Assembly (NCBI RefSeq): GCF_036002945.1
Contig: NZ_CP108529.1
Coordinates: forward strand, 3,844,001 to 3,908,000
Direction of reading: 5' to 3'
DNA: 64,000 bases
Source of the DNA: Streptomyces sp. NBC_01224
GTDB taxonomy: Bacteria; Actinomycetota; Actinomycetes; Streptomycetales; Streptomycetaceae
In this document: one piece after another, positions 53,976 to 63,560 of the stretch
Layout of the letters: every line of letters starts with the position of its first letter
Position numbering within the stretch: the stretch's first letter is position 1
The notes under the pieces: model-generated
What the model saw: the letters and a program-made list of their open reading frames with translations, nothing else
Database searches by the model: none
What the model was told of the DNA's origin: nothing
Program-made: the position numbers and the translations under genes

Positions 53976-54799
53976 TTGGCGACCTCCTCATCTTCGTTGT
54001 CACGGCCGAGTCGCTCCTCGGAGCGCTGCTCCAGCGCCTTGAGCTGGTCCAGCGACTCGTTCGACACATCGCGGATCTGCCCGCGATTGCGCAGCGTCTG
54101 CATGACGGTGAGCTCGGACGGTGTGCCGTCCGGGAGCAGACCCGGGATGTCCACGGCGTTGTGCCGGGCGTAGACACCGGGGGCGGGCAGCGGGGGCAAC
54201 TGCTTGCCGCGTACGCGCTCCTCGGACATCTCCCGCTGGGTCTTGGCCCGTTCGGTGCGCTCCCGGTGGGTGAGCACCATCGCACCGACCGTCGCCGTGA
54301 TCAGCAGGGCGCCGGTGATCTCGAAGGCGAAGACGTACTTGGTGAAGATGAGGCTGGCCAGCCCCTCGACGTTTCCGCCGTGCTCGGCGTTGGCGGTGCC
54401 GAGCCCGTTGAAGCTGTTCAGCGAGGCGTTTCCGATGCCCGCGATCAGCAGGACGCCGAAGCCGATCCCGCAGCCCGCGGCCAGCCAGCGCTGGCCCTTG
54501 AGGGTCTCCTTCAGGGAGTCGGCCGCCGTGACGCCGACGAGCATGACCACGAAGAGGAACAGCATCATGATCGCGCCGGTGTAGACGACGATCTGGACGA
54601 CGCCCAGGAAGTAGGCGCCGTTGGCCAGATAGAACACCGCCAGGACGATCATTGTCCCGGCGAGGCTCAGCGCGCTGTGCACGGCTTTCTTCATCAGTAC
54701 GGTGGACAGCGCGCCGAGCACGGCGACGATGCCCAGCACCCAGAACTGGACGGCCTCGCCGGTCGAGGTCTGGGAGGCCGCCGCGGCCAGGCCGGTCAT
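53972..54799 (-). CDS. nuoJ: NADH-quinone oxidoreductase subunit J
   Basis: 275 residues: five membrane helices within the first 190, with FLGVVQIVVYTGAIMMLFLFVVMLVG near 68 as the signature, then a long charged cytosolic tail (from about 195) rich in Arg, Glu and Gln. The tail is longer than in most NuoJ proteins and absent from the paralogue at 2546-3109. ATG start overlaps nuoI by 4 bp. Confidence 0.94.
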   Translation of the reverse strand: MTGLAAAASQTSTGEAVQFWVLGIVAVLGALSTVLMKKAVHSALSLAGTMIVLAVFYLANGAYFLGVVQIVVYTGAIMMLFLFVVMLVGVTAADSLKETLKGQRWLAAGCGIGFGVLLIAGIGNASLNSFNGLGTANAEHGGNVEGLASLIFTKYVFAFEITGALLITATVGAMVLTHRERTERAKTQREMSEERVRGKQLPPLPAPGVYARHNAVDIPGLLPDGTPSELTVMQTLRNRGQIRDVSNESLDQLKALEQRSEERLGRDNEDEEVAK

Positions 54800-55425
54800 G
54801 CGTCCACCTCCCGCGCGGAGCCGCTGTTCTCGTCGGCGCCGTCCGCCGGCTTCTCGCCCTTGGAGACCGCGACCTGGCGCTCCGTACCGGGCGCGGCCTC
54901 GGTGACGAGACCCCGGTAGTAGTCCTGCTCGTCCATCCCGGGGTAGATCGCGTGCGGGGTGTCGACCATGCCCTCCTCCAGGCCCGCGAGCAGCTCGTCC
55001 TTGGTGTAGATGAGGCTCTCGCGGGTGGTGTTGGCGAGCTCGAACTCATTGGTCATCGTCAGCGCCCGGGTCGGGCATGCCTCGATGCACAGTCCGCAGA
55101 GAATGCAGCGCGCGTAGTTGATCTGGTAGACGCGGCCGTAGCGCTCCCCCGGGGAGTAGCGCTCCTCGTCGGTGTTGTCCGCGCCCTCCACATAGATCGC
55201 GTCCGCCGGACAGGCCCAGGCGCACAGCTCGCAGCCGACGCACTTCTCCAGACCGTCCGGGTGACGGTTGAGCTGATGCCGACCGTGGAAGCGCGGCGCC
55301 GTCACCTTGTGCGTTTCCGGATACTGCTCGGTCAGCCGCTTCTTGAACATGGCCTTGAAGGTCACGCCGAAGCCGGCGACAGGGTTCTGGAACTTCTCCC
55401 CCGAGGGCTCTGATGACTCAGACAC
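54796..55425 (-). CDS. nuoI: NADH-quinone oxidoreductase subunit I
   Basis: 209 residues carrying two [4Fe-4S] clusters: CVGCELCAWACP and CILCGLCIEACP. GTG at 55425 is chosen because GGAGG lies 7 bases upstream and the protein then begins with a short Ser/Glu-rich leader; this overlaps the nuoH end by 8 bp. It has a C-terminal extension of about 60 residues beyond the ferredoxin fold, unlike the Gln-rich tail of its paralogue. Confidence 0.94.
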   Translation of the reverse strand: MSESSEPSGEKFQNPVAGFGVTFKAMFKKRLTEQYPETHKVTAPRFHGRHQLNRHPDGLEKCVGCELCAWACPADAIYVEGADNTDEERYSPGERYGRVYQINYARCILCGLCIEACPTRALTMTNEFELANTTRESLIYTKDELLAGLEEGMVDTPHAIYPGMDEQDYYRGLVTEAAPGTERQVAVSKGEKPADGADENSGSAREVDA

Positions 55426-56818
55426 CGTCAGCCTCCTTTCCGTCACTCGAATTTCCGTCACTCTGAGTATCCGACCCGCCACTGACAACGAGCTCCCGCT
55501 CGCCCCGCGGCCTGCGGCGCGGCACCGGCGGCAGGGTCTGTCCGGGCAGCGGAGGCACCGGGAATCCGCCCGCCATCGGGTCGAACGCCGGCTCCGGGCC
55601 GGCCTCCGCCTGAGCGGCCCGGCCCTTCTTGTCGCGGAAGATGTCGGCGACGAAGGAGATCAGCAGGATCGCGATCACGGCCCCGGCCACGTACAGCACG
55701 ATCTTCGAGAAGTCGTACCCCTCGTTGCGCAGCGCCCGTACTGTCGCGACCAGCATCAGCCAGACCACGGAGACCGGGATCAGGACCTTCCAGCCGAGCT
55801 TCATCAGCTGGTCGTAGCGGACCCGGGGCAGCGTGCCGCGCAGCCAGATGAAGAAGAACAGCAGCAGCTGGACCTTGATGACGAACCAGAGCATCGGCCA
55901 CCAGCCGTGGTTCGCGCCCTCCCAGAAGGTGCTGATCGGCCACGGGGCCCGCCAGCCGCCCAGGAACAGAGTCGTGGAGACCGCGGAGACGGTGACCATG
56001 TTGACGTACTCGGCGAGCATGAACATCGCGAACTTGATCGACGAGTACTCGGTGTTGAAGCCGCCGACCAGGTCGCCCTCGGACTCCGGCATGTCGAACG
56101 GGGCCCGGTTGGTCTCACCGACCATCGTGACGATGTAGATGATGAAGGAGACCGGCAGCAGGATGATGAACCAGCGGTCCTGCTGCGCCTCCACGATCTT
56201 CGAGGTCGACATCGACCCGGAGTAGAGGAAGACCGAGGCGAACGCGGCTCCCATCGCGATCTCGTAGCTGATCATCTGCGCGCACGAGCGCAGACCGCCG
56301 AGGAGCGGGTACGTCGATCCGGACGACCAGCCCGCCAGCACGATGCCGTAGATCCCGACCGAGGCGACCGCGAGGATGTAGAGCATCGCGATCGGCAGGT
56401 CGGTGAGCTGCATCGCCGTACGGTGCCCGAAGATCGAGACCTCGTCGGACGGACCGAACGGGATCACCGCGATCGCCATGAACGCGGGGATGGCGGCGAC
56501 GATCGGCGCGAGCACGTACACGACCTTGTCGGCGCGCTTGACGACGACGTCTTCCTTCAGCATCAGCTTCATGCCGTCGGCGAGCGACTGGAGCATGCCC
56601 CAGGGGCCGTGCCGGTTGGGGCCGATGCGCAGCTGCATCCAGGCGACGACCTTGCGCTCCCACACGATGGAGAAGAGCACGGTCACCATCAGGAACGCGA
56701 AGCAGAACACCGCCTTGATGACGACGAGCCACCACGGATCGGTGCCGAACATCGACAGATCCTCGGCGGCGAGTACGGCACCGCGCGGTGCCGCGGCCAG
56801 TTGAGCGAAAGCAGTCAC
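55418..56818 (-). CDS. nuoH: NADH-quinone oxidoreductase subunit H
   Basis: 466 residues. Quinone-chamber motifs are intact: WERKVVAWMQLRIGPNRHGP near 50, LADGMKLMLKEDVVVKRADK near 76 and the FDMPESEGDLVGGFNTEY loop near 245. About 90 extra C-terminal residues are Pro/Gly/Ser-rich and polar. GTG start overlaps the nuoG stop by 4 bp. Confidence 0.95.
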   Translation of the reverse strand: MTAFAQLAAAPRGAVLAAEDLSMFGTDPWWLVVIKAVFCFAFLMVTVLFSIVWERKVVAWMQLRIGPNRHGPWGMLQSLADGMKLMLKEDVVVKRADKVVYVLAPIVAAIPAFMAIAVIPFGPSDEVSIFGHRTAMQLTDLPIAMLYILAVASVGIYGIVLAGWSSGSTYPLLGGLRSCAQMISYEIAMGAAFASVFLYSGSMSTSKIVEAQQDRWFIILLPVSFIIYIVTMVGETNRAPFDMPESEGDLVGGFNTEYSSIKFAMFMLAEYVNMVTVSAVSTTLFLGGWRAPWPISTFWEGANHGWWPMLWFVIKVQLLLFFFIWLRGTLPRVRYDQLMKLGWKVLIPVSVVWLMLVATVRALRNEGYDFSKIVLYVAGAVIAILLISFVADIFRDKKGRAAQAEAGPEPAFDPMAGGFPVPPLPGQTLPPVPRRRPRGERELVVSGGSDTQSDGNSSDGKEADGV

Positions 56819-59346
56819 GCCCCCACCTCCGGTGTGACGTCGGGAGTACCCGGTGCGGCGGGGCCGATCCGGACCAGACCGCCGGGCCGGGCGCCGGTGT
56901 CGGCCGGGACGCCCCGCCCGACGGAGTTCAGCGGCACCCAGACCACCCGGTCCGGCATGTCGGTGACCTTCAACGGGAGCTCGACGCTGCCCGCCGGGCC
57001 GGTGACGGCCAGCAGATCGCCGTCCTTCACGCCCGTCTCGGCCGCGGTGACGGCGGAGAGCCGGGCGACTGAGGCGTGCCGGGTGCCGGCCAGTGCGTCG
57101 TCGCCCTCCTGGAGCCGGCCCAGGTCGAGCAGCATCCGGTGGCCCGCGAGGACCGCCTCGCCGTCGCCGGGCCTGGGCAGCGGCCGCGCCGGCTCGTTCG
57201 GGTCGGTGGCGTGCGTGCCGGTCCAGCCGCCGAGCCGGTCCAGCTCACGGCGTACGGACTTCAGATCCGGCAGCGCGAAGCGACTGGCTCCATCAGCGCC
57301 TCCGACGCGGGCCATCGCGTCGGCCAGCATGTGCAGCACCCGCGCATCGGTCGGCGCGAGCGTCCGCGTCATCTGCTCGGGCTTCAGCGCCGCCTCGAAC
57401 ATCCGCGCCCTGCCCTCCCAGTTGAGGAAGGTGCCGGACTTCTCGGCCACCGCGGCAACCGGGAAGACCACATCGGCCCGCTCGGTCACCTCGCTGGGCC
57501 GCAGCTCCAGCGAGACCAGGAAGCCGACCTGGTCCAGAGCCTCCAGGGCCCGTGCCGGGTCCGGCAGGTCCACGGTCTCGACCCCGGCGACGACCAGCGC
57601 GCCCAGTTCACCGGTGGCCGCGGCCTCCACGATCTGGCCGGTGTCGCGGCCGAAGCCGGACGGGAGCTCGGCGACGCCCCAGACGGCCGCCACCTCGTCC
57701 CTGGCCCTCGGGTCGGTCGCCGGACGTCCGCCGGGCAGCAGCGACGGAAGCGCGCCCGCCTCCACCGCACCGCGCTCACCGGCCCGGCGCGGAATCCACA
57801 CCAGCGTGGCCCCGGTCGCGGTGGCTGTCCGTACCGCGGCGGTGAGCCCGCCCGGCACGGCCGCCAGCCGCTCACCGACCACGATCACGGCACCCCCGCC
57901 GCGCAGCGCCTCGGCCGCCGCGGCTCCGTCGCCGTCGAGTCCGACGCCGCCCGCGATCGCGTCCAGCCACTCGGTCTCGGTGCCGGGGGCGGCGGGAAGC
58001 AGCGTGCCGCCCGCCTTCGTGAGGCCGCGCGTCGCGTGCGAGGCGACGGCGAACGTGCGCTGTCCGTGCTTACGGTTCGCCTTGCGCAGCCGCAGGAAGA
58101 CGCCGGGCGCCTCCTCCTCCGACTCGAACCCGACCAGCAGCACCGTCGGGGCCTTCTCCAGCGAGGTGTACGTGACACCCGTGCCGTCCAGGTCCCGGCC
58201 TCGCCCGGCCACGCGGGCGGCCAGGAAGTCGGCCTCCTCGCTGCTGTGCACCCGGGCCCGGAAGTCGACGTCGTTCGTGTCCAGCGCGATCCGGGCGAAC
58301 TTGCTGTACGCGTACGCGTCCTCGACGGTCAGCCGGCCGCCCGTGAGGACACCCGTCCTGCCGCGTGCGGCGGCGAGTCCGGCGGCCGCGGCGTCCAGCG
58401 CCTCGGGCCAGCTCGCCGGTTCCAGGACGCCGTCCGCGTTGCGTACCAGCGGAGTGGTGAGCCGGCCTGGCTGTTGCGCGTAACGGAAACCGAAGCGGCC
58501 CTTGTCGCAGACCCACTCCTCGTTGACCTCGGGATCGTTGGCGGCGAGCCGCCTCATGACCTTGCCGCGCCGGTGGTCGGTACGGGTCGCGCAGCCGCCC
58601 GCGCAGTGCTCGCACACCGACGGCGACGACACCAGGTCGAAGGGGCGGGAGCGGAACCGGTACGCCGCCGAGGTCAGCGCCCCGACCGGGCAGATCTGGA
58701 TGGTGTTCCCGGAGAAGTACGACTCGAAGGGGTCACCCTCGCCCGTACCGACCTGCTGGAGCGCACCTCGCTCCAGGAGCTCGATCATCGGGTCGCCCGC
58801 CACCTGGTTGGAGAACCGGGTGCAGCGCGCGCAGAGCACACACCGCTCACGGTCCAGCAGCACCTGGGTGGAGATCGGGACGGGCTTCTCGAACGTGCGC
58901 TTCTTGCCGTCGAAGCGGGAGTCGGCGCCGCCGTGCGACATCGCCTGGTTCTGCAGCGGGCACTCACCGCCCTTGTCGCAGACCGGGCAGTCCAGCGGGT
59001 GGTTGATGAGCAGCAGCTCCATCACACCCTTCTGCGCCTTCTCGGCGACGGGCGAGGTGAGCTGCGACCTCACCACCATGCCGTCGGTGCAGGTGATGGT
59101 GCAGGACGCCATCGGCTTACGCTGGCCCTCGACCTCGACGATGCACTGGCGGCAGGCGCCGGCCGGGTCGAGGAGCGGGTGGTCGCAGAAGCGCGGGATC
59201 TCGATGCCGAGGAGTTCGGCGGCCCGGATGACCAGGGTGCCCTTGGGCACGCTGATCTCGATGCCGTCGATCGTCAGCGTGACGAGGTCCTCGGGCGGAA
59301 GGGCCGCCTCGCCGCCCCCGGAGGGCGCACTCGTGGTGACTGTCAT
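56815..59346 (-). CDS. nuoG: NADH-quinone oxidoreductase subunit G
   Basis: Large iron-sulfur subunit of the NADH module, 843 residues. N-terminal [2Fe-2S] ligands in FCDHPLLDPAGACRQCIVEV, the His-Cys3 [4Fe-4S] site in HPLDCPVCDKGGECPLQNQ, further cluster ligands in CVLCARCTRF and ICPVGALTS, then the catalytically inactive molybdopterin-oxidoreductase fold. The ATG at 59346 overlaps the nuoF stop by 4 bp; the longer open frame upstream is the complement of nuoF. Confidence 0.95.
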   Translation of the reverse strand: MTVTTSAPSGGGEAALPPEDLVTLTIDGIEISVPKGTLVIRAAELLGIEIPRFCDHPLLDPAGACRQCIVEVEGQRKPMASCTITCTDGMVVRSQLTSPVAEKAQKGVMELLLINHPLDCPVCDKGGECPLQNQAMSHGGADSRFDGKKRTFEKPVPISTQVLLDRERCVLCARCTRFSNQVAGDPMIELLERGALQQVGTGEGDPFESYFSGNTIQICPVGALTSAAYRFRSRPFDLVSSPSVCEHCAGGCATRTDHRRGKVMRRLAANDPEVNEEWVCDKGRFGFRYAQQPGRLTTPLVRNADGVLEPASWPEALDAAAAGLAAARGRTGVLTGGRLTVEDAYAYSKFARIALDTNDVDFRARVHSSEEADFLAARVAGRGRDLDGTGVTYTSLEKAPTVLLVGFESEEEAPGVFLRLRKANRKHGQRTFAVASHATRGLTKAGGTLLPAAPGTETEWLDAIAGGVGLDGDGAAAAEALRGGGAVIVVGERLAAVPGGLTAAVRTATATGATLVWIPRRAGERGAVEAGALPSLLPGGRPATDPRARDEVAAVWGVAELPSGFGRDTGQIVEAAATGELGALVVAGVETVDLPDPARALEALDQVGFLVSLELRPSEVTERADVVFPVAAVAEKSGTFLNWEGRARMFEAALKPEQMTRTLAPTDARVLHMLADAMARVGGADGASRFALPDLKSVRRELDRLGGWTGTHATDPNEPARPLPRPGDGEAVLAGHRMLLDLGRLQEGDDALAGTRHASVARLSAVTAAETGVKDGDLLAVTGPAGSVELPLKVTDMPDRVVWVPLNSVGRGVPADTGARPGGLVRIGPAAPGTPDVTPEVGA

Positions 59347-60713
59347 GCGTTCACCCCCTGGTGAGCGTTCTTGTCGTCGGCCCAGGCGGTCGACCTGGCG
59401 GGATCGAAGGGGCAGCCCCTGCCCGTGATGTGCTGCTCGTACTCCTCGCGGAAGTACTTCAGTGAGGAGAAGATCGGCGAGGCGGCGCCGTCGCCGAGGG
59501 CGCAGAAGGACTTGCCGTTGATGTTGTCGGCGATGTCGTTCAGCTTGTCGAGGTCGGCCATCTGTCCCTTGCCGGCCTCGATGTCGCGGAGCAACTGGAC
59601 GAGCCAGTAGGTGCCTTCGCGGCACGGTGTGCACTTGCCGCAGGACTCGTGGGCGTAGAACTCGGTCCAGCGGGTGACGGCCCGCACGACGCAGGTCGTC
59701 TCGTCGAAGCACTGGAGCGCCTTGGTGCCGAGCATGGAACCCGCGGCGCCGACACCCTCGTAGTCGAGCGGCACATCGAGGTGCTCATCGGTGAACATCG
59801 GGGTCGAGGAGCCGCCCGGGGTCCAGAACTTCAGCCGGTGGCCGGGGCGCATGCCGCCGCTCATGTCGAGCAGCTGGCGCAGCGTGATGCCGAGCGGGGC
59901 CTCGTACTGGCCGGGGCTCGCGACATGCCCGCTGAGCGAATACAGCGTGAAGCCCGGGGACTTCTCGCTGCCCATCGACTTGAACCAGTCCTTGCCCCGG
60001 TTCAGGATCGCGGGAACCGAGGCGATGGACTCGACGTTGTTCACCACAGTGGGGCAGGCGTACAGACCGGCGACCGCGGGGAAGGGAGGTCGCAGCCGGG
60101 GCTGGCCGCGTCGCCCTTCGAGCGAGTCGAGCAGCGCGGTCTCCTCACCGCAGATGTACGCGCCCGCGCCCGCGTGCACGGTGAGTTCCAGGTCGAGTCC
60201 CGAGCCCAGGATGTCCGTCCCGAGGAAGCCCGCCTCGTACGCCTCACGCACGGCCTCGTGCAACCGCCGCAGCACGGGGACGACTTCACCGCGCAGATAG
60301 ATGAACGCATGCGAGGAACGAATCGCGTAGCAGGCGATCACGATGCCCTCGATGAGGCTGTGCGGGTTGGCGAAGAGGAGCGGGATGTCCTTGCAGGTCC
60401 CGGGCTCCGACTCGTCGGCGTTGACCACCAGATAGTGCGGTTTGCCGTCGCCCTGCGGGATGAACTGCCACTTCATGCCGGTGGGGAAACCCGCGCCGCC
60501 GCGACCGCGCAGACCGGAGTCCTTGACGTACGCGATGAGGTCGTCCGGCGACATGGCGAGGGCCTTGCGCAGACCCTCGTACCCCTCGTGACGCCGGTAG
60601 GTATCCAGGGTCCAGGATTCCGGCTGGTCCCAGAAGGCGGAGAGGACGGGGGAGAGCAGCTTCTCGGGGCTGCCCCCGCTGCCGTTGTCGTTGATTTCGG
60701 TTGCCAACGTCAT
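59343..60713 (-). CDS. nuoF: NADH-quinone oxidoreductase subunit F
   Basis: NADH- and FMN-binding subunit, 456 residues. Motifs: GLRGRGGAGFPTGMKW (near 69), GAGAYICGEETALLDSLEG (near 175) and the cluster ligands in ESCGKCTPCREGT with a fourth Cys in SFCALGDGA. GAGGAGGGAG lies upstream of the ATG; the start overlaps the nuoE stop (TGATG). No counterpart exists in the second nuo cluster within this window. Confidence 0.96.
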   Translation of the reverse strand: MTLATEINDNGSGGSPEKLLSPVLSAFWDQPESWTLDTYRRHEGYEGLRKALAMSPDDLIAYVKDSGLRGRGGAGFPTGMKWQFIPQGDGKPHYLVVNADESEPGTCKDIPLLFANPHSLIEGIVIACYAIRSSHAFIYLRGEVVPVLRRLHEAVREAYEAGFLGTDILGSGLDLELTVHAGAGAYICGEETALLDSLEGRRGQPRLRPPFPAVAGLYACPTVVNNVESIASVPAILNRGKDWFKSMGSEKSPGFTLYSLSGHVASPGQYEAPLGITLRQLLDMSGGMRPGHRLKFWTPGGSSTPMFTDEHLDVPLDYEGVGAAGSMLGTKALQCFDETTCVVRAVTRWTEFYAHESCGKCTPCREGTYWLVQLLRDIEAGKGQMADLDKLNDIADNINGKSFCALGDGAASPIFSSLKYFREEYEQHITGRGCPFDPARSTAWADDKNAHQGVNA

Positions 60714-61516
60714 CACTCTCCCTCCTCGCCTGTCGGGCCGGACAAGTGCTCCGGGTCCTGCGGGGCATCGGCGTTCCCCGACTCGCCCCGCGGGGCGACG
60801 ACCCTCGGGTGCGGGTCCTCGCCCCTGGCGAGCCGGAGGCCGATCAGCGAGGCGGGGCCCGCGCCGCCGGACGCCTCGACGGCGCCGGGGCGCTCGTCGG
60901 GGAAGCCGGCGAGAATCCGGGACGTCTCCTTGTACGAGCAAAGGGGCGCGCCACGGGTGGGTTCGACGGTGCGCCCGGCGATCAGGTCGTCGACCAGCCG
61001 CGTCGCACTTTCGGGCGTCTGGTTGTCGAAGAACTCCCAGTTGACCATCACCACGGGAGCGAAGTCGCAGGCCGCGTTGCACTCGATGTGTTCGAGGGTG
61101 ACCTTGCCGTCCTCAGTTGTCATATCGGGCCCGTCGTTGCCGACGCCGAGGTGCTCCTTGAGCCGGTCGAAGATGGCGTCGCCGCCCATCACCGCGCACA
61201 GCGTGTTGGTGCAGACACCGACCTGGTAGTCACCGCTCGGCTTGCGCCGGTACATCGTGTAGAAGGTGGCGACCGCGGTGACCTCGGCGGTGGTGAGGCC
61301 GAGCAGGTCGGCGCAGAACGCCATGCCCGTACGGGAGACGTAGCCCTCCTCGGACTGCACCAGGTGCAGCAGCGGAAGCAGCGCGGAGCGGCTGCCGGGG
61401 TAGCGGGCGATCACCTCCTTCGCGTCCGCTTCGAGCCTGGCGCGCACCTCGTCCGGGTAGGCGGGGGCGGGGAGCTGCGGCATCCCCAGACTGACTTCCT
61501 GACGTGTTTCGGTCAC
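60713..61516 (-). CDS. nuoE: NADH-quinone oxidoreductase subunit E
   Basis: Thioredoxin-like [2Fe-2S] subunit, 267 residues. Ligands: CTNTLC and CNAACDFAPVVMVN. The conserved helical part (YVSRTGMAFCADLLGLTTAEVTAVATFYTM) precedes it. About 85 residues after the fold (from about 180) are polar, Gly/Pro/Glu-rich and not part of the core family. GTG 61516 overlaps nuoD by 4 bp. Confidence 0.94.
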   Translation of the reverse strand: MTETRQEVSLGMPQLPAPAYPDEVRARLEADAKEVIARYPGSRSALLPLLHLVQSEEGYVSRTGMAFCADLLGLTTAEVTAVATFYTMYRRKPSGDYQVGVCTNTLCAVMGGDAIFDRLKEHLGVGNDGPDMTTEDGKVTLEHIECNAACDFAPVVMVNWEFFDNQTPESATRLVDDLIAGRTVEPTRGAPLCSYKETSRILAGFPDERPGAVEASGGAGPASLIGLRLARGEDPHPRVVAPRGESGNADAPQDPEHLSGPTGEEGE

Positions 61517-62835
61517 CGGTCGACGCCTCCCATCACGGGGTCGATGGACGCGACGGCGACGATGACGTCGGCGACCTGGCCGCCCTCGCACATCGCCGCC
61601 ATGGCCTGCAGATTGGTGAAGGACGGGTCGCGGAAGTGGACCCGGTAGGGGCGGGTGCCGCCGTCCGAGACGACATGGACGCCGAGCTCGCCCTTGGGCG
61701 ACTCGACGGCGGTGTACGTCTGTCCGGCCGGGACGCGGAAGCCCTCGGTCACCAGCTTGAAGTGGTGGATCAGGGCCTCCATGGAGGTGCCCATGATCTT
61801 CTTGATGTGGTCGAGCGAGTTGCCGAGTCCGTCCGGACCGAGCGCCAGCTGCGCCGGCCAGGCGATCTTCTTGTCGGCGACCATCACCGGTCCGGGGGCG
61901 AGCCGGTCGATGCACTGCTCGACGATCCGCAGCGACTGGCGCATCTCCTCGAGCCGGATGAGGAAGCGGCCGTAGGCGTCGCAGCTGTCGGCGGTGGGGA
62001 CGTCGAACTCGTAGTTCTCGTATCCGCAGTAGGGGTCCGTCTTGCGCAGGTCGTGCGGGAGTCCGGCGGAGCGCAGGATCGGGCCGGTGGCGCCGAGTGC
62101 CATGCAGCCGGTCAGGTCGAGATAGCCGACGTCCTGCATACGGGCCTTGAAGATCGGGTTGCCGGTGGCGAGCTTGTCGTACTCCGGCAGGTTCTTCTTC
62201 ATGGTCTTCACGAACTCGCGCAGCTGGTCGATCGCGCCGGGCGGCAGGTCCTGGGCGAGTCCGCCGGGCCGGATGAACGCATGGTTCATCCGCAGGCCGG
62301 TGATCAGCTCGAAGAGGTCGAGAACGAGTTCACGATCACGGAAGCCGTAGATCATGATCGTGGTGGCGCCGAGCTCCATGCCGCCGGTGGCGATGCACAC
62401 CAGGTGCGAGGAGATCCGGTTGAGCTCCATCAGGAGCACGCGCAGGACGGTGGCCCGGTCGGGGATCTGGTCCTCGATGCCGAGGAGCTTCTCGACACCC
62501 AGGCAGTACGCCGCCTCGTTGAAGAACGGCGTCAGGTAATCCATGCGCGTGACAAAGGTGGTGCCCTGGGTCCAGTTCCGGAATTCGAGGTTCTTCTCGA
62601 TGCCGGTGTGGAGGTAGCCGATGCCGCAGCGGGCCTCGGTGACGGTCTCGCCGTCGATCTCCAGGATCAGCCGCAGCACCCCGTGCGTGGACGGGTGCTG
62701 GGGGCCCATGTTGACGATGATGCGCTCGTCGTCGGACTTGACCGCCGACTCGACGACCTCGTCCCAGTCACCGCCGGTGACTGTATATACAGTCCCCTCG
62801 GTCGTCGCCCTGGGCGTTGCATGGGGAGTAGTCAT
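61513..62835 (-). CDS. nuoD: NADH-quinone oxidoreductase subunit D
   Basis: 49-kDa subunit that forms the quinone site with NuoB, 440 residues. Signature VNMGPQHPSTHGVLRL near 41 holds the quinone-contact His, followed by GYLHTGIEKNLEFRNW and the C-terminal ASIDPVMGGVDR. This is the only nuoD in the window. Codons for residues 17-21 form an unusual AT-rich palindrome. ATG start overlaps the nuoC stop (TGATG). Confidence 0.96.
   Translation of the reverse strand: MTTPHATPRATTEGTVYTVTGGDWDEVVESAVKSDDERIIVNMGPQHPSTHGVLRLILEIDGETVTEARCGIGYLHTGIEKNLEFRNWTQGTTFVTRMDYLTPFFNEAAYCLGVEKLLGIEDQIPDRATVLRVLLMELNRISSHLVCIATGGMELGATTIMIYGFRDRELVLDLFELITGLRMNHAFIRPGGLAQDLPPGAIDQLREFVKTMKKNLPEYDKLATGNPIFKARMQDVGYLDLTGCMALGATGPILRSAGLPHDLRKTDPYCGYENYEFDVPTADSCDAYGRFLIRLEEMRQSLRIVEQCIDRLAPGPVMVADKKIAWPAQLALGPDGLGNSLDHIKKIMGTSMEALIHHFKLVTEGFRVPAGQTYTAVESPKGELGVHVVSDGGTRPYRVHFRDPSFTNLQAMAAMCEGGQVADVIVAVASIDPVMGGVDR
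62779..62794. promoter_or_regulatory. 16-bp perfect AT-rich palindrome inside nuoD
   Basis: GACTGTATATACAGTC is exactly self-complementary. It lies 41 bp after the nuoD start codon on the coding strand and forces four consecutive A/T-ending codons (ACT GTA TAT ACA) that are rare in such a genome. It looks like a binding site for a dimeric regulator, or a chance arrangement. Confidence 0.45.
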
Positions 62836-63560
62836 CAGGAGTACGACCTCCGCTGGTCCGGAGCCGGGATCTGGGCGCCCTTGTACTCGACGGCGATGCC
62901 ACCGAGCGGGTAGTCCTTGCGCTGCGGGAAGCCCTGCCAGTCGTCCGGCATCATGATCCGGGTGAGGGCGGGGTGCCCGTCGAAGATGAGCCCGAAGAAG
63001 TCGTATGCCTCACGCTCGTGCCAGTCGTTGGTCGGGTAGACCTCGACGAGGGACGGGATGTGCGGATCGTCGTCCGGGGCCGACACCTCCAGGCGGATCA
63101 GCCGGCCGTGCGTGATCGAGCGCAGGTGGTAGACGGCGTGCAGTTCCCGGCCCTTGTCGCCGAGGAAGTGGACGCCGCTCACCCCCGTACAGAGCTCGAA
63201 GCGCAGCGCCGGGTCGTCGCGCAGGGTCCGGGCGACCCGGACGAGGTGCTCCCGGGCGATGTGGAAGGTGAGTTCCGCGCGGTCGACGACGGTCTTCTCG
63301 ATGGCGTTCCCGGGAAGCAGGTCCTGTTCCTCCAGGGCCCCTTCGAGCTCGTCGGCCACCTCGTCGAACCAGCCGCCGTACGGGCGGGACGTGGCGCCCG
63401 GCAGCGCCACCGTGCGGACGAGGCCGCCGTAGCCGGAGGTGTCGCCGCCGTTGTTGGCGCCGAACATGCCCTTGCGTACGCCGATGACCTCGCCGGTCTC
63501 GTCGCGCGGCGCGGGCACGCCGCTGTTGTTCTGCTCGTCGTGGTTCTGGTTCTCACTCAC
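62835..63560 (-). CDS. nuoC: NADH-quinone oxidoreductase subunit C
   Basis: 30-kDa peripheral subunit, 241 residues. The family motif VYPTNDWHEREAYDFFGLIFDGHP near 183, followed by PLGGIAVEYKGAQIP, is intact. An N-terminal polar extension of about 50 residues precedes the fold. GTG start overlaps the nuoB stop by 4 bp. It has none of the 200-residue tail of its paralogue. Confidence 0.95.
   Translation of the reverse strand: MSENQNHDEQNNSGVPAPRDETGEVIGVRKGMFGANNGGDTSGYGGLVRTVALPGATSRPYGGWFDEVADELEGALEEQDLLPGNAIEKTVVDRAELTFHIAREHLVRVARTLRDDPALRFELCTGVSGVHFLGDKGRELHAVYHLRSITHGRLIRLEVSAPDDDPHIPSLVEVYPTNDWHEREAYDFFGLIFDGHPALTRIMMPDDWQGFPQRKDYPLGGIAVEYKGAQIPAPDQRRSYS

Noticed and set aside
62779..62794. 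LexA-type SOS box
   Set aside because: It recalls the enterobacterial CTGT...ACAG pattern but is two bases too short, and actinobacterial LexA recognises a different GAAC...GTTC site.
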